Both the position numbers and the translations under genes were made by a program. The notes beneath the pieces are model-generated. The model ran no database searches. It was given only the letters and a program-made list of their open reading frames with translations, and was not told the DNA's origin. Positions 46,534 through 57,009 of a DNA stretch of 64,000 bases are shown one piece after another; the first letter of the stretch is position 1; each line of letters starts with the position of its first letter. Source of the DNA: Papaver somniferum (taxonomy: Eukaryota > Streptophyta > Magnoliopsida > Ranunculales > Papaveraceae); assembly GCF_003573695.1 (NCBI RefSeq), contig NC_039359.1, forward strand, positions 137,293,939-137,357,938, in the 5' to 3' direction.

Positions 46534-48195
46534 ATGTCAAACTGGTATTATAATAGCCATCACAATGAATATGATTATCCAACTAAACAATATGGACATT
46601 ACTCTTACCATAGTGTGAATAATGGTTGGGAACGCCAATCTTTGGAAGGATATGGGTCATACCCTGGTGAGCCCAATTACTATCCACACGTGCATCAGTC
46701 TTACGAGCAAGAAGTTTATAGTACTAGTTCTTCGTCTCTAGAGGATACAATCAAACTATTGAAAATTAGTCTTTTTTATGATCCCTCTGTTCCTATTCCT
46801 CCTTTAGAAGAGTCCCTCATGAAGTTAGCTGAGTCGACGCGTAAGTTAGCTGAGATGAATAGTATAATTATAGACGAAAGAACTACAATAATGAGTGAAC
46901 CTTCCTTAGAAGACCACCTCAAGCGGATAGCTGAGACGAACGAAATAATTACTCGAAATTATATGAATTTCCAACACAGTGTTCCCATTTTTACCTTGAA
47001 AATGAGGATAGTTACTATTCACCTAATCAAGATGACTAGGATAGAATTGGAGACACTATTTTAGATGAGGTTCGATCTCTTTCATGTTATTATGATGAGG
47101 ATAGTGTTGATGGAGAATCATACTTATGTAGGAATAGTGATCAGGAAATGGTTACTCCAATTGAGCTTTACAATAATAATATTATTTCTAGTTCAAATCC
47201 AAATTATTTTAATATTTATTCACCTATTCAAAAGGACGAGGATTTCACTAGAGATACCCTCGTTTTAGACGATGTAGTATTTCCTGTTTACAAAGACGAT
47301 AATGATTTAGAGGAACGAGTTTATTCTGAGAATAATGTTTTAGAGTCTAGCGATTTAGAAACAATAGTCTTAGACGAAGAAGATGAACTCGTAGAGCTTT
47401 TAAATATAAGTGAGGATGCATCACCTGAGTATAACCTAAAAGAAGCAAGTGACCATTTTCAGGATTCCGATGATCTAGAAATTAGGGAAATTGCAGTTAT
47501 TCTATCTAGAGACACCCAAAACTCTAAGTTTGGGGGTGATTATCATTCTCCCTGTGCTTTACCTTTAACTCTTAGAAAGTTCCCTCGTGTAGGACTTGAC
47601 ATTTGTGCCTCAACCATCTTACAAGATTATCTCCATACACGTTTTTCCGAACCTAATAATGTCCAAAAAGAAGCTCAGTTGCTAGAAACCCATCCTCTGG
47701 TTGATGTGGTTAACCCAAGATATGATACCAAGATTGACTTTGTTTTCCCACCAAAAACTTTTCTTCCAATTGTGGGAACTTATGATTTTCAGATGTGTCG
47801 GTTATTAAGTTTTGAGACTAAACCTAATTACTTTAGGAGAATAGGATCGACACATTTGCTTAAGGAAGACCACCTCTTTCATTGTGGTCAGATGTGTGAG
47901 TCGAATCTAATTGACTTAGAGGATCCCCAGTTATTCAGGTTATTGTTGTGCACTTCTAAGTTCTTAGTTGAGTATTTCCAGACTCTTCAACCTGATGAAA
48001 ACCTTTTATTTGGACCCTTTTATAGAGCCTGAACCTGAACCACAACTAGATATAATTGTTTTACTTAAAACCTTAGACAAGGGTATGTTCAGTGTCTTCT
48101 TGGTCTGTTGCAATTTTCTCTTCTTTTGGGTAATAATTTTTGATCCATATGACCCACAGTTATTCCGGTTACTGCTATATGATTCTGCAAGGTGA
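46534..48195 (+). pseudogene. Private ORF of element 3: acidic protein with C-terminal hydrophobic segment
   Basis: I do not recognise this family. It reads over about 550 codons with breaks: 46534-about 46995 in one frame (tyrosine/asparagine-rich start MSNWYYNSHHNEYDY), then a frameshift, a TAG near 47038, then 47148-about 48015, then another frameshift into the frame ending at 48195. The middle is strongly acidic (for example LDEEDELVEL). A more globular block includes HSPCALPLTLRKFPRVGLDI. The C-terminal frame has a run of hydrophobic residues (FSVFLVCCNFLFFWVIIF) that looks like one membrane helix. DPQLFRLLL occurs twice, near 47922-47948 and 48150-48176. It replaces gag-pol directly after the shared leader. 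It could be an unusual Gag-like or envelope-like protein, or a captured host gene. Confidence 0.6.
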
Positions 48196-48208
48196 TTAAT
48201 CCTTTCCT

Positions 48209-48256
48209 AGTCTGGCTGAAGACTTTAAACTTAGAACTTCTTGGGAAGTAACCCAT
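48209..48256 (+). other. Conserved motif after the ORF, Athila element 3
   Basis: Counterpart of 41394-41445 in element 2, with TGGGAAGTAACCCA able to form a short stem. The following 48257-48340 has no gene. Confidence 0.6.
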
Positions 48257-48349
48257 GCTCATGCAACGCGGTAATATCTTTCCTTAACTCTTTTGCTTCA
48301 AATGGTAACTGTTTCTCCTTGTTCATGCTTTTAAATTTTATCTTTAGAA

Positions 48350-48390
48350 CATTGAGGACAATGTTAGATTTAAGTTTGGGGGTATGGGAG
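48350..48390 (+). promoter_or_regulatory. Internal hairpin and second polypurine tract, Athila element 3
   Basis: CATTG-AGGA-CAATG, then TTTAAGTTTGGGGGTATGGG. Equivalent to 4982-5018 and 41583-41620. The 400 bp after it hold no coding sequence. Confidence 0.7.
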
Positions 48391-48784
48391 AAATTTTATC
48401 TTTAGTCCAGACCAGTATCTCAGTCCATTAGGATAGGTTCACCTTAGTCAACATCATCCATCTTCTTAATCTATCCATGTGATTGGTTGACTCCGGTTTA
48501 TGATGTCCAGAAATTATCTGAGTAGAGCTCTGTCACTTTATATGAATTTTAGTATGCTTGAGTGCAAACTCGTGTACAACAATTGGAATTTCGCATCAGG
48601 GTACTTCCTCCTGTAGTCAATAAGTATACCAACCAAGGAGATTCTTTAGTGCCTTCCAAGGTTCTGCGTAGATAACTAGGGTCTGGAGTTAAGGTTTTTG
48701 TGGGTACACCTCTGTTAAACTCACCTGAGATTATAACTCGGTCACTAGGGCCACCTAGTGAGTTGGATTTTATTTTTTATTAGT

Positions 48785-48823
48785 TTTGCTCGAGGACTAG
48801 CAAATAATAAGTTTTGGGGTATT
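48785..48823 (+). promoter_or_regulatory. Terminal hairpin and polypurine tract, Athila element 3
   Basis: TTTGCT-CGAGGACT-AGCAAA, then AAGTTTTGGGGTATT abutting the 3' LTR. Confidence 0.8.
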
Positions 48824-50123
48824 TGATAGACACTTTTTTGTGTCTAATTTGTCCTCAATGTTCCGTATTGTTAGTACTCAATTTCGTACTTATTATGGTG
48901 TTTTGTGTTTTTGTAGGTATTTTTTGGAAAAAAATATTGTTGGAAAATTCGGCTCGAAAAGTTGCTCAGAGCACCCCCGGAGGACATTTGCTACACGGAC
49001 CCCCTATTTTTGCTAAGTGTCACCCACGTCAAATATCAGTTTTGGCGGGAATACATGGAAGCAAAACTTAGAAAATTCCGTTCAAGATTTTGGTGGCGTA
49101 TTACAGAGATTCAATGGATGATATTCATCGGGAACACTTGACTGAGATAAACAGGCAGGGTATCTGAAGGAGCGTGTAGAATTTATATAAGGAAATTTCA
49201 GAAGCTGTAAACGCGTGAAGAAAATATCAGGGAAGAAAATATTCCCGAGTTATGGCATGCATGAAGAATATTTTCGGCGTGATTAGAGATGATTTTCTTC
49301 GCCTGTCGAGTATATAAGGAGTTCTGGGATGTTAGAGAAAGGGGATGTAGTGTTTGGGGTTAAGTAGAGGAGACGTCGGAGCTGCAGGAGAAGTTGCAGG
49401 GAATCTTCTTTGCTGCTAGTGAAGAAGACGAGCTGAAGAACATAAGACCCACTTGGACAGTCGCAGAAACCGTGACCTATACTTTCAAACTCAATAACTT
49501 TGTAACAATTTTTCCAACAATTATTTTGAGTTCGCAACAGTTCTGTTAGGGTTCTCTGTAACAGTGGGTTTTGTAACAATTATAACTGTTACAAACACAC
49601 TGCTTTATATGTTTTCTTCAATGAAACACCTTTTTGAGCTATGGAAAATTATTTTGAGCGTGTTTTTACCACGAGGAGCTAGATCCCGTCGCTGGGACGA
49701 CAGATGAAGCTGATTTTCATCATGTGGTAAATTTAATTAATCCCTTATTTACTTTTTGCACCGATTATAAATGATTTATGATTTCTATTAATCAATTGTT
49801 ATCTTGTTAGATAGTGTATGCTTAGTCTTAGGTGCTTTAGATACACTATGCTTGTAATTTACAATTGATGTTTTACGAAATCTATTTTGGCAAAGAATAG
49901 AGTTAATATTGCTTGTGTTTAGATCTATAATTGCCTAGGATTAATTTCTGAACCACTTGAATATGAAAAACATTGAAATCCCGAGTCCCAGTGAATTCTT
50001 CATCCCCTGACATATTTTGTATATAATTTCTTATTTTTAGTATTTTTATATTTAGGCCTAGAATCAATTTCAACAAGTCCGAGTGAACGACAACCTTATT
50101 TACCACTATTCAAAATTCGATCA
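48824..50123 (+). repeat. 3' LTR of Athila element 3
   Basis: 1300 bp. Same ends as the 5' copy, which it lacks by about 63 bp. Differences from the 5' copy are a few percent by eye over the first 200 bases. Confidence 0.9.
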
Positions 50124-50128
50124 CATTA
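50124..50128. repeat. Target-site duplication, right side of Athila element 3
   Basis: CATTA, identical to 44216-44220. Confidence 0.9.
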
Positions 50129-52518
50129 TTGCAAGGGTTATTGTCATGGTTGAGCTGAAGAACTGAAATGGTATGGTGCTAGTGAACAGATTTGAAGGGT
50201 TACAGATGCAAGTCAATGTGTTGGTGGTGGTCTTGATGAAATTGCAAACTGGTTGTGAAGCTGGCTTAAGTGATGATGGAGGATTGAATGGTCTTGTGCT
50301 TATATGTTTGTACAAGGAAGTGCAGCTACAGAAACGAGCCTGAGATGAAGTGATGTTGTTGATGGCAATGCAGCTGTAGGAAGTGAACTACTGCAGGTGC
50401 AAGTAGTTCTGGAAAGGATGATCCGAAGATAATGCTGCTGTTGTTGGTTGAGCTTGAGCTCATGAGCGAGATGAATGAGAAATGATAGGTGTTGTTTTTG
50501 GTTTATAATGGTCAGTGGTTGGTGTTGTGTATGAGAACCTACAGATGGGTTGAGCTGAACTGACAAGGGTGTCGTGTTTGACTGCGTGAAATTGGAATGA
50601 TGTTATTGCATGTGGAGGTTGGATCTGCAGTGGTTGTGAGCAGTATCGAGTTCTCAAGATGTTGTGTAATGAGCCGCAGGAAAGGGTGCAGTGTTGTATG
50701 AGTTGGTGTTAATGATAATGGCCAAGGCTTGAAATATTAGAATGCAAGAAGAGATGGAATCAGAAATGATTGTTGCAATGTATATGAATGATCGTGGTTA
50801 GATGAATGTCTAGGAAAGAATGCAGTGGTGGAGATGTTGCAGCGACTGAAATTTTGGGAATTGCGGAAATTGCAGGTGCGGTTCTGGTGGAGTTGTTGAG
50901 CAACAACAAAAAGAAGTTGATGTGGTAGTCTGCACTTGAACTGAACTAAGTTAAAGAATAAAGATGTGGATGCATCTTTACAGTCCCAGAAGTGAATAGA
51001 GGGTGATGGGATTTGCGGATGAAGGGTTAAGCTGCAAACATTGGGCAGAACATGGATGCAGTGATCTTGGCAAGGAGAGAATGGAGTTAGATAATTACAG
51101 CAAGAAGAAGTTTCAATGAATTGGGAATTGCTTCTGCAAGATTGTAGTGATGGTTGCAATGGCTGGCTGAGTTGCAGTGAAGCACCATCATTACGCATCA
51201 CAGGTTTGTCCTGTGCAAGATGGCTCAGGCTGTGCAACAGCTTTGGCCAAAACCAGTCAGCTGCCTACTCAGACCTGACTCACCTAGCTAGAGGCCGAAT
51301 CATTCATTTACCTGGCTGATTATCTGGCTCACCTGACTCGGTATGACTCACTGAGTTTGACCGATCTAACTCAGTTGTTCGATCGAACTGACTCGTTGAC
51401 CGGTGACCGGGTGTACTTTTCCGGTCACCTGAGATGTTTTCCGGCGCCGACACCAGTTTTCGGGCGACCACTTTTAGCAAGATTTTTACATGGGTTCTTC
51501 ACACACATGGGCTTTGGGTGGACTTCTTGGTGATGGGATTTTGAAGACTTGACCTAAGAAGATCTACAAAAAGAAAAGTTTTCTACTTCCTTTGGGGAAC
51601 GTATTTTTTTCTACTTGGAACTTTGGAGAGCGGCGATTCTATTAGGTTTGCTTTCGTTTATTTTTCATCTTCTTCAATTTATTTTTGATTATGATTATGA
51701 TGAACTCAAAAGCTATGAGTAGCTAAACACAATTATTGGTTATGGGATAAAAGTTGATTTCTCAAGCATGATATTTGAATCAATGGATTAGTTTTGTCTC
51801 AACTTTATTGTTTATGATTCGTGGTTTATATTGTTTTATGATTTGATTGCTAGTTTGGTTGAGTCCGGAATCAATTAGATTAGTCTTCATCTTTATTGCT
51901 AGGTTAGGGTTATTATACGAAAAAGTGATAGTTCCTGATTATAAGTAGCATAAATTTGAGTAGTGCTTGTAGTGATATATCCTACTAGTCACATATGAAT
52001 CATAACCTTTGTTAAAACGAATTAGTGCTTTTACACGTTTGTTTGCATTGATTAGTCTTATTTCATAGAACTTTTTGCTCTTAGGAAGTTAAATTTAATT
52101 GTTCTTTTACACTTTAGGTTGATTTCTAGGTAGATTTCACAATAGCATCTTTTAGTGTTGTTTGTGATAAAATCGGGAAATAAACGGGATACTCTTGCGA
52201 TCAAGATATCCTAAGACTTTTATTAAATGAGAGATTAAAATATCAATTCTAGTCATTGATGAAAATACATGTTTGTAAATGATATTATCCTGTGACCAAT
52301 ATCTTCTTCTATTGATTATTCAAATTATTTTATTGCTTTCAATTTATTTTATTTCTTAGATAAAAACAAAAATCCCCCCGCCCCTTGGTTACTAAGAAAC
52401 TGAAACTTTTTAACAACAAAAGCCTGTCGGTGGGAACGAACTCTTTCTTACCACATACTTCATTTAAATTCAGTTGAGTGAGAAAGTGAATTATTTTTGA
52501 CGCATACGACAGCGATCA
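50129..52518 (+). repeat. 3' LTR of Athila element 2, second part
   Basis: Resumes the match to 33496-35859 of the 5' LTR and ends GCGATCA. Short frames here mirror those of the 5' LTR and are not genes. Confidence 0.9.
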
Positions 52519-52523
52519 CTGAC
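52519..52523. repeat. Target-site duplication, right side of Athila element 2
   Basis: CTGAC, partner of CTAAC at 32596-32600. Confidence 0.6.
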
Positions 52524-53067
52524 TCACCTTTACTCTTTTCTAACATCGACACCACCTTCTCTAACTACCAGTAGCATCTTCTTAAGGTTCCAAAAGATAA
52601 TTATCAAACAATCAAAATATATATTTGATTAACTAATGTAATTAGGGAATTAACCTAACCTAAATGTAGTTAGCCTTTAATTAATTAACCTAACTTGATT
52701 AATAAGTTTCTAATGTAACCAAACACTCAACATTACTAAGGGGTAACTTTGTACTAACTAGAGGTCCCGGTCAAAACAAGATATGTCGGTCAACGGTCAA
52801 GTCAACGGCGTCGGTCAACGGAAGTTTGATCGATTTCTATTCCATTTTTCGGGTCTTGTATCTTCTTCGTCCGATATCCGATTTAGGCGTTTGAGTAGTC
52901 CATTTCGCATAACCTTTAGAGATCTATCTAATGGTACTATTTTTTCGTCCAAATTATAGTTAGATTATTTTTATTAATTATTATTCATATTTAATTAATC
53001 GAGTCATTAACGACTTAGTCGTCTCTTGACTGGTCTAATAGCGTTGATGTGCTTGAGGGTCCTTACA
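52524..53067 (-). repeat. Tekay-like 3' LTR, right part
   Basis: Matches 54068-54474 of the other LTR from TGTAGTTAGCC onward. It includes the GGTCAA-rich block at 52780-52835 and ends GGGTCCTTACA (the LTR start in element orientation). Confidence 0.8.
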
Positions 53068-53924
53068 TTCTCCTCACCTTATAACATTTCCGTCCTCGAA
53101 AATCGAACCGTCCTTCTGGTCTTCATAACTCCTCACCTTATAGAGAAATACTATCGCTCAACTGAATGCAAGTACTGCTCATACTTACAAACGCGCGAAA
53201 AAGCAACTCATTTTTAAATGAGTTAAAAACAACAAGAAATGAAACACAACCTATATGGTTTTATACAACTAGAAAACTATAAATTTTAGTCTCTAAGCTC
53301 TCTATACTAATTTCTATTTCATAAGTTGATTGTCTCTAAACTCACTATGTTGAATTAAATTCTAACAAATGACTAGGTGTAAAGTTTTCACACTAATTTT
53401 TCTACTTCAATAGTTTAATGGTTTTAATTACGAGAAAGGTACTGTATCAATTTCTAAATAAAACTTGGGATCTATCAGTTCACTAATAGAAGTAAGTCCT
53501 CCTTTTATGAATGGAAATCCATGCATGCAGTTGCACTGTCTAGGTTAGCTAGGCCCGACAACGCTTTCCTATGAACAAAGATAACACAAACATTCCAGAA
53601 TTACTAACCTCAATATTCCCCAGTGATGGATCACTAAGTGTTAAATAATTGTCGCAAACTAATCTTTAATTCTCTATTAAAATTTTAAACTATAATATAT
53701 CTGGTTTCAACCTACAATTTTTACTTCATAATTATCACACACAAAACAAAGATCAAGCAATCAACATGCTGAAGAAATTAATAAATCAATTCAAAAATAT
53801 TTTAGTTCTTGATTTTTTTTAGTGATTAAGATTTATCTCAAAAACCCAACCCCGTTCTAAACTAATTTAGCAATCTATCTGGCACTGGCTATTATCTATT
53901 ATTTCCCATGTAAGATCTAATAAT
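53068..53924 (-). other. Internal region of the Tekay-like element, noncoding
   Basis: Begins (in element orientation, at its 3' end) with a polypurine stretch AAGGTGAGGAGAA next to the LTR at 53068-53080. The other about 850 bp is AT-rich, with no gag or pol motif on either strand. Only a 63-codon chance frame is present. Confidence 0.65.
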
Positions 53925-53938
53925 GAGCTCTGATACCA
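53925..53938 (-). other. Primer-binding site (tRNA-iMet type), Tekay-like element
   Basis: In element orientation TGGTATCAGAGCTC, next to the LTR end at 53943. Confidence 0.8.
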
Positions 53939-53942
53939 ACAT

Positions 53943-54474
53943 TGTAGCGCCCCCTAAGCTAGCAACTAACTAATGCAAAAGATTAGGTATAAAATGAGGC
54001 ACTAACGATCCAAACACATATATTTAAACACTAAAAAAGAAGTTTTAAACAAAGATTAACCCGAAGCTAAACGTAGTTAGCCTTTAATCAATTAACCTAA
54101 CTTGATTAATAAGTTTCTAATGTATCCAAACACTCAAAATTACTAAGGGGTAACTTTGTACTAACTAAAGGTCCCGGTCAAAACAAGATATGTCGGTCAA
54201 CAGTCAAGTCAACGGCATCGGTCAACGGCAGTTTGACCAATTTCTTTTCCATCTTCCGGGTCTCGTATCTTCTTCGTCTGATATCCGATTTAGGCGTTTG
54301 AGTAGTCCGTTTGGCATAACTTTTAGAGATCTATCTAATGGTACTATGTTTTCGCCCAAATTATAGTTATATTATTTTTATTAATTATTGTTCATATTTA
54401 ATTAATCGAGTCATTAACGGCTTATTCGTCTCTTGACTGGTCTAATAGCGTTGACGTGCTTGAGGGTCCTTACA
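53943..54474 (-). repeat. Tekay-like 5' LTR, internally deleted
   Basis: 532 bp with both authentic ends. It joins sequence matching 29544-29660 directly to sequence matching 52660-53067. CTAAA is present at both edges of the lost part in the longer LTR and once here. Confidence 0.75.
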
Positions 54475-54479
54475 TACAG

Positions 54480-55275
54480 TACGCAAACGGGTACGCAAAC
54501 TTCAAATCCCAGCAGAAATTCTCGGACATGAACCTGTACACCAGTACGCAAACGGGTACGCATACTTAGGTTCCCAGATTTCTCAAACAAACCAGTACGC
54601 AAACGGGTATGCATACTATGGTTCCCGGACATGGATTACATATGTGCAAGAGTGCACAACATGACATATCCAATAATGGCTAAGTGTTCTAAACTCTTAT
54701 TTCAATCATTGAAACTTTCTTAGAGGATGACAATAGCCGTTTTCACACACTATTAGCATCAAAGCAATTTTCAAGTTATTGAAACAATCATAACGAAACA
54801 TTCCAAGACAACACCAAATGATTGTATCACACAAACCATGTAAGATGTTACTCTGCAATTTTCACATGATATGAGATGAACTTGGTCGAAGCGAAAGCTT
54901 GCCAACACATATTTTGAGAAATATGTAAGCGAGATAAACTCAGCTCGAAATCTCAAATGTGCATATAGAAAACTATATCGTAATACGACTTATGTCTCAA
55001 TATAGGAGATAAAGTAGAAATAGACTTTCCAAGTGATAGATAAGTTTAAGTCTCCACATAACTTTTATCGATGAAGTTCCACAAGCTCCCCTTAGTAGTT
55101 TTTCGTCTTCAAATGATGAACGTCGGGAAGTCTAAGCTCAACTACACAATCTATGTCCTAGTCCGAGACATCTATAAATAGGCTAGAAATCAAGACGTAT
55201 AGTTTGGATCACTAACATTGAAAAACATGCTTGAGATAACAATGCATGCGAGTTCGACCGAGCAGTGCTCTAATA
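54480..55275 (-). repeat. 5' LTR of Copia element 2, outer part
   Basis: Continues the match to 22427-23221. It ends (+ strand) TGCTCTAATA, where the left LTR has TGCTCTAACA, so the terminal base pair has mutated. Confidence 0.85.
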
Positions 55276-55280
55276 GTAGT
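55276..55280. repeat. Target-site duplication, right side of Copia element 2
   Basis: GTAGT, partner of GTACT at 20769-20773. Confidence 0.65.
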
Positions 55281-55450
55281 TCCAAATCAAGTATATGTAC
55301 AAACATATTTTCGTCCTAATCAAACCTTAATAAACAGATTTTGATTTCGATCTGCTTAACTCATAACCCCAATTAAAATACCAATAAACGACTACAAGAT
55401 CAAATAAGGTCTGATAGAAAGACCATCTAGTAGCTCAGATAAAAGTTTGT

Positions 55451-56264
55451 TAAGGCTTCTTTTAAATATAGCCCACACATTTATTAACCATAACCCAAAA
55501 AATTTAAGTTAAAATTAAAAGCCAAAAGTTAAAATGAAAAACCGAATAAGTTTTAATTTTACTACCAAATAACTTAAAACTCCCTTTTACTCGAAATCAA
55601 AATAAACCCTAATTTATTTTCGTTAATCATACTTAAAATTAACTATCATTGTTCTTTTAGTATTCTCACAAATCGAACAACTATACATAAACCCTAATTC
55701 TTATTTTTCCCCAAAACATAATGAACTCTAAAAGATTTTTTTCTTAATCATACTTAATATATTCTAATTTTCTCTAAAAAAATTTCCTTAATCATGATTA
55801 CATTAAAATTGATCGAGGCGTATAGTCTAATTGTTCTCTTAAAAAAACTCCACAACAACATCAATCGAAATGTAATTAACTAAGATTTTGTTCTTTTCCT
55901 ATGACCATTATCCTAGAACTTCATAAACATAATCTATATATATAAACAAAAAATCTCTAAGATGATGTGTTTTTCTTCTCAATCATGATTACACTAAAAT
56001 TGATTGAGTGTCTTGATTATTCTTCAAAAACATTAATTATGTCAAATATCTTATATAAATTTAATTAGATAATTAGCTTGTTGTTGTTGATGTTCATTTA
56101 GGGATTTAATCATAATCTTATTATTTTGGGCTATATATAATAATTATATATAATTTTATGGGCAATGTAGATTGATTATAAAGGTCTGTTTGGTTAGCTG
56201 AAACACTTATTTTAAATGAGTTACGGTTAATAAATGTGTGGGCTATATTTAAGAGAAGCCTTTG
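55451..56264. mobile_element. Foldback or MITE-like element
   Basis: Arms at 55451-55496 and 56218-56264 are inverted copies sharing TTAAATATAGCCCACACATT and flanking bases over about 45 bp. Both arms are flanked by TGTT (left 55447-55450, right 56262-56265). The interior is AT-rich, with short direct repeats (AATCATGATTACA.TAAAATTGAT at 55790 and 55980) and no ORF. Confidence 0.6.
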
Positions 56265-56563
56265 TTAATGGTGGATTGGTTGGAAACTTTCAAATAAACC
56301 AAGTTTCAGAGCAAACTAAAAAAAAAAAAAAAAACTTTTCACAAGCACTACCATGGACACCGATATGGGGTGCCAGTGCCACTATGCCACAAACTCGACT
56401 AAATTGTGCAGTGAGCCACCACGACCACCCAAAGGATGGAAATAAAGTTTCTTGACCATCAAACCCTCGCCAGGTGTAAAACCTTAAACCGAACTAGTTT
56501 TTACTTTCCTTCCGCGAAAACACCGTATAAGGTTGTCTTCATTTATTTTAAAAACCTATAATA
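56265..56563. other. Intergenic, nothing recognised
   Basis: Contains an A-run of 18 near 56318-56335. The 73-codon frame over it is not supported by any motif. Confidence 0.4.
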
Positions 56564-56699
56564 GGGGCTCCAAACATTGTGTTTTTAGGGCTCAGAAGAT
56601 GAAAAAATCATGTTATGAAATAGTAATCAACAAAATCCCATATCCAACTATTTTTTGTAATGATTAAAACACCCTCCATGAATTATAAAATTAAATTTA

Positions 56700-56905
56700 T
56701 TATATTCTCCTTCTCTTTTCATTCATAAATCATGATGAAGATGATGATCATAATTTCATCATGATGAAGATGATGATCATATACAAAAAAAAAACTAAAT
56801 CTATTATCTTCTCCTTCGCTTTTCATTCATAAATCATGGTGAAGATGATTATCATAATTTCATCATGATGAAGATGATGATCATAAAAAAAACCTATTAT
56901 TCTTC
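56700..56905. repeat. Tandem duplication rich in GATGATGATCAT
   Basis: Two about 95-100-bp copies, each holding TTTTCATTCATAAATCATG, then TGAAGATGAT(G/T)ATCATAATTT, then an A-run and CTATTAT. A shorter partial third copy (GCGATGAAGATGATGATCAT) ends at 56960. Confidence 0.65.
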
Positions 56906-57009
56906 TTCATCTCTTCTTATTCTCCATCGCGATGAAGATGATGATCATAATAAGAAAAAACTAAGAAAACCATCACTTATTTTTTCTTTTGAAAACCCCC
57001 AAATTCGAA

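Larger units (their letters stand above)
44221..50123 (+). mobile_element. Athila-like non-autonomous element 3 with a private ORF
   Basis: 5.9 kb, with LTRs 44221-45583 and 48824-50123, primer site 45589-45604, leader, one ORF region (46534-48195) and terminal signals. It has no protease, RT, RNase H or integrase sequence. LTR ends, leader and 3' signals match element 1 of the same window, so it presumably used enzymes of an element-1-like master. Perfect 5-bp duplication CATTA. This is the youngest insertion of the stack by position. Confidence 0.9.
32601..52518 (+). mobile_element. Athila-like Ty3 retrotransposon 2, defective, split by element 3
   Basis: Own length is about 14.0 kb once 44221-50128 is removed. 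Order on the + strand: 5' LTR 32601-35859, primer site 35865-35881, gag about 36106-37732, pol 37751-41400, conserved noncoding motifs, terminal polypurine tract, 3' LTR 43279-44220 and 50129-52518. Its LTRs (3.3 kb) are not those of elements 1 and 3, so it is a separate family of the same lineage. Many stops in pol. Confidence 0.9.
29544..54474 (-). mobile_element. Non-autonomous Tekay/Del-like element (LARD-like)
   Basis: In element orientation both LTRs begin TGTAAGGACCCTCAAGCA and end GGGGGCGCTACA. The primer site is tRNA-iMet type (53938-53925). LTR ends and primer site fit the Tekay/Del chromovirus lineage (inferred). The element's own DNA is about 5.0 kb: a 3.6-kb 3' LTR (29544-32600 plus 52524-53067), an 875-bp internal region without coding, and a 532-bp shortened 5' LTR. 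Flanks GTCAG (29539-29543) and TACAG (54475-54479) match at 3 of 5 bases, and the flanking Copia sequence rejoins cleanly. Confidence 0.75.
20774..55275 (-). mobile_element. Copia retrotransposon 2 (SIRE-like), host of the nested stack
   Basis: Read on the minus strand: 5' LTR in two pieces (54480-55275, then 27871-29543), primer-binding site 27854-27868, gag remnant, protease/integrase, RT/RNase H, 3' noncoding, polypurine tract 23222-23233, 3' LTR 20774-23221. After removing the inserted 29544-54479 segment it is about 9.6 kb. Domain order integrase before reverse transcriptase makes it Ty1/Copia. Long LTRs and a coiled-coil-rich Gag tail hint at the SIRE lineage (tentative). Stops and frameshifts show it is dead. 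Confidence 0.85.

Noticed and set aside
32601..52518. Reading elements 2 and 3 as one giant element with several LTR-like repeats
   Set aside because: The perfect CATTA duplication and the uninterrupted partner LTR at 33490-33500 show a separate insertion.
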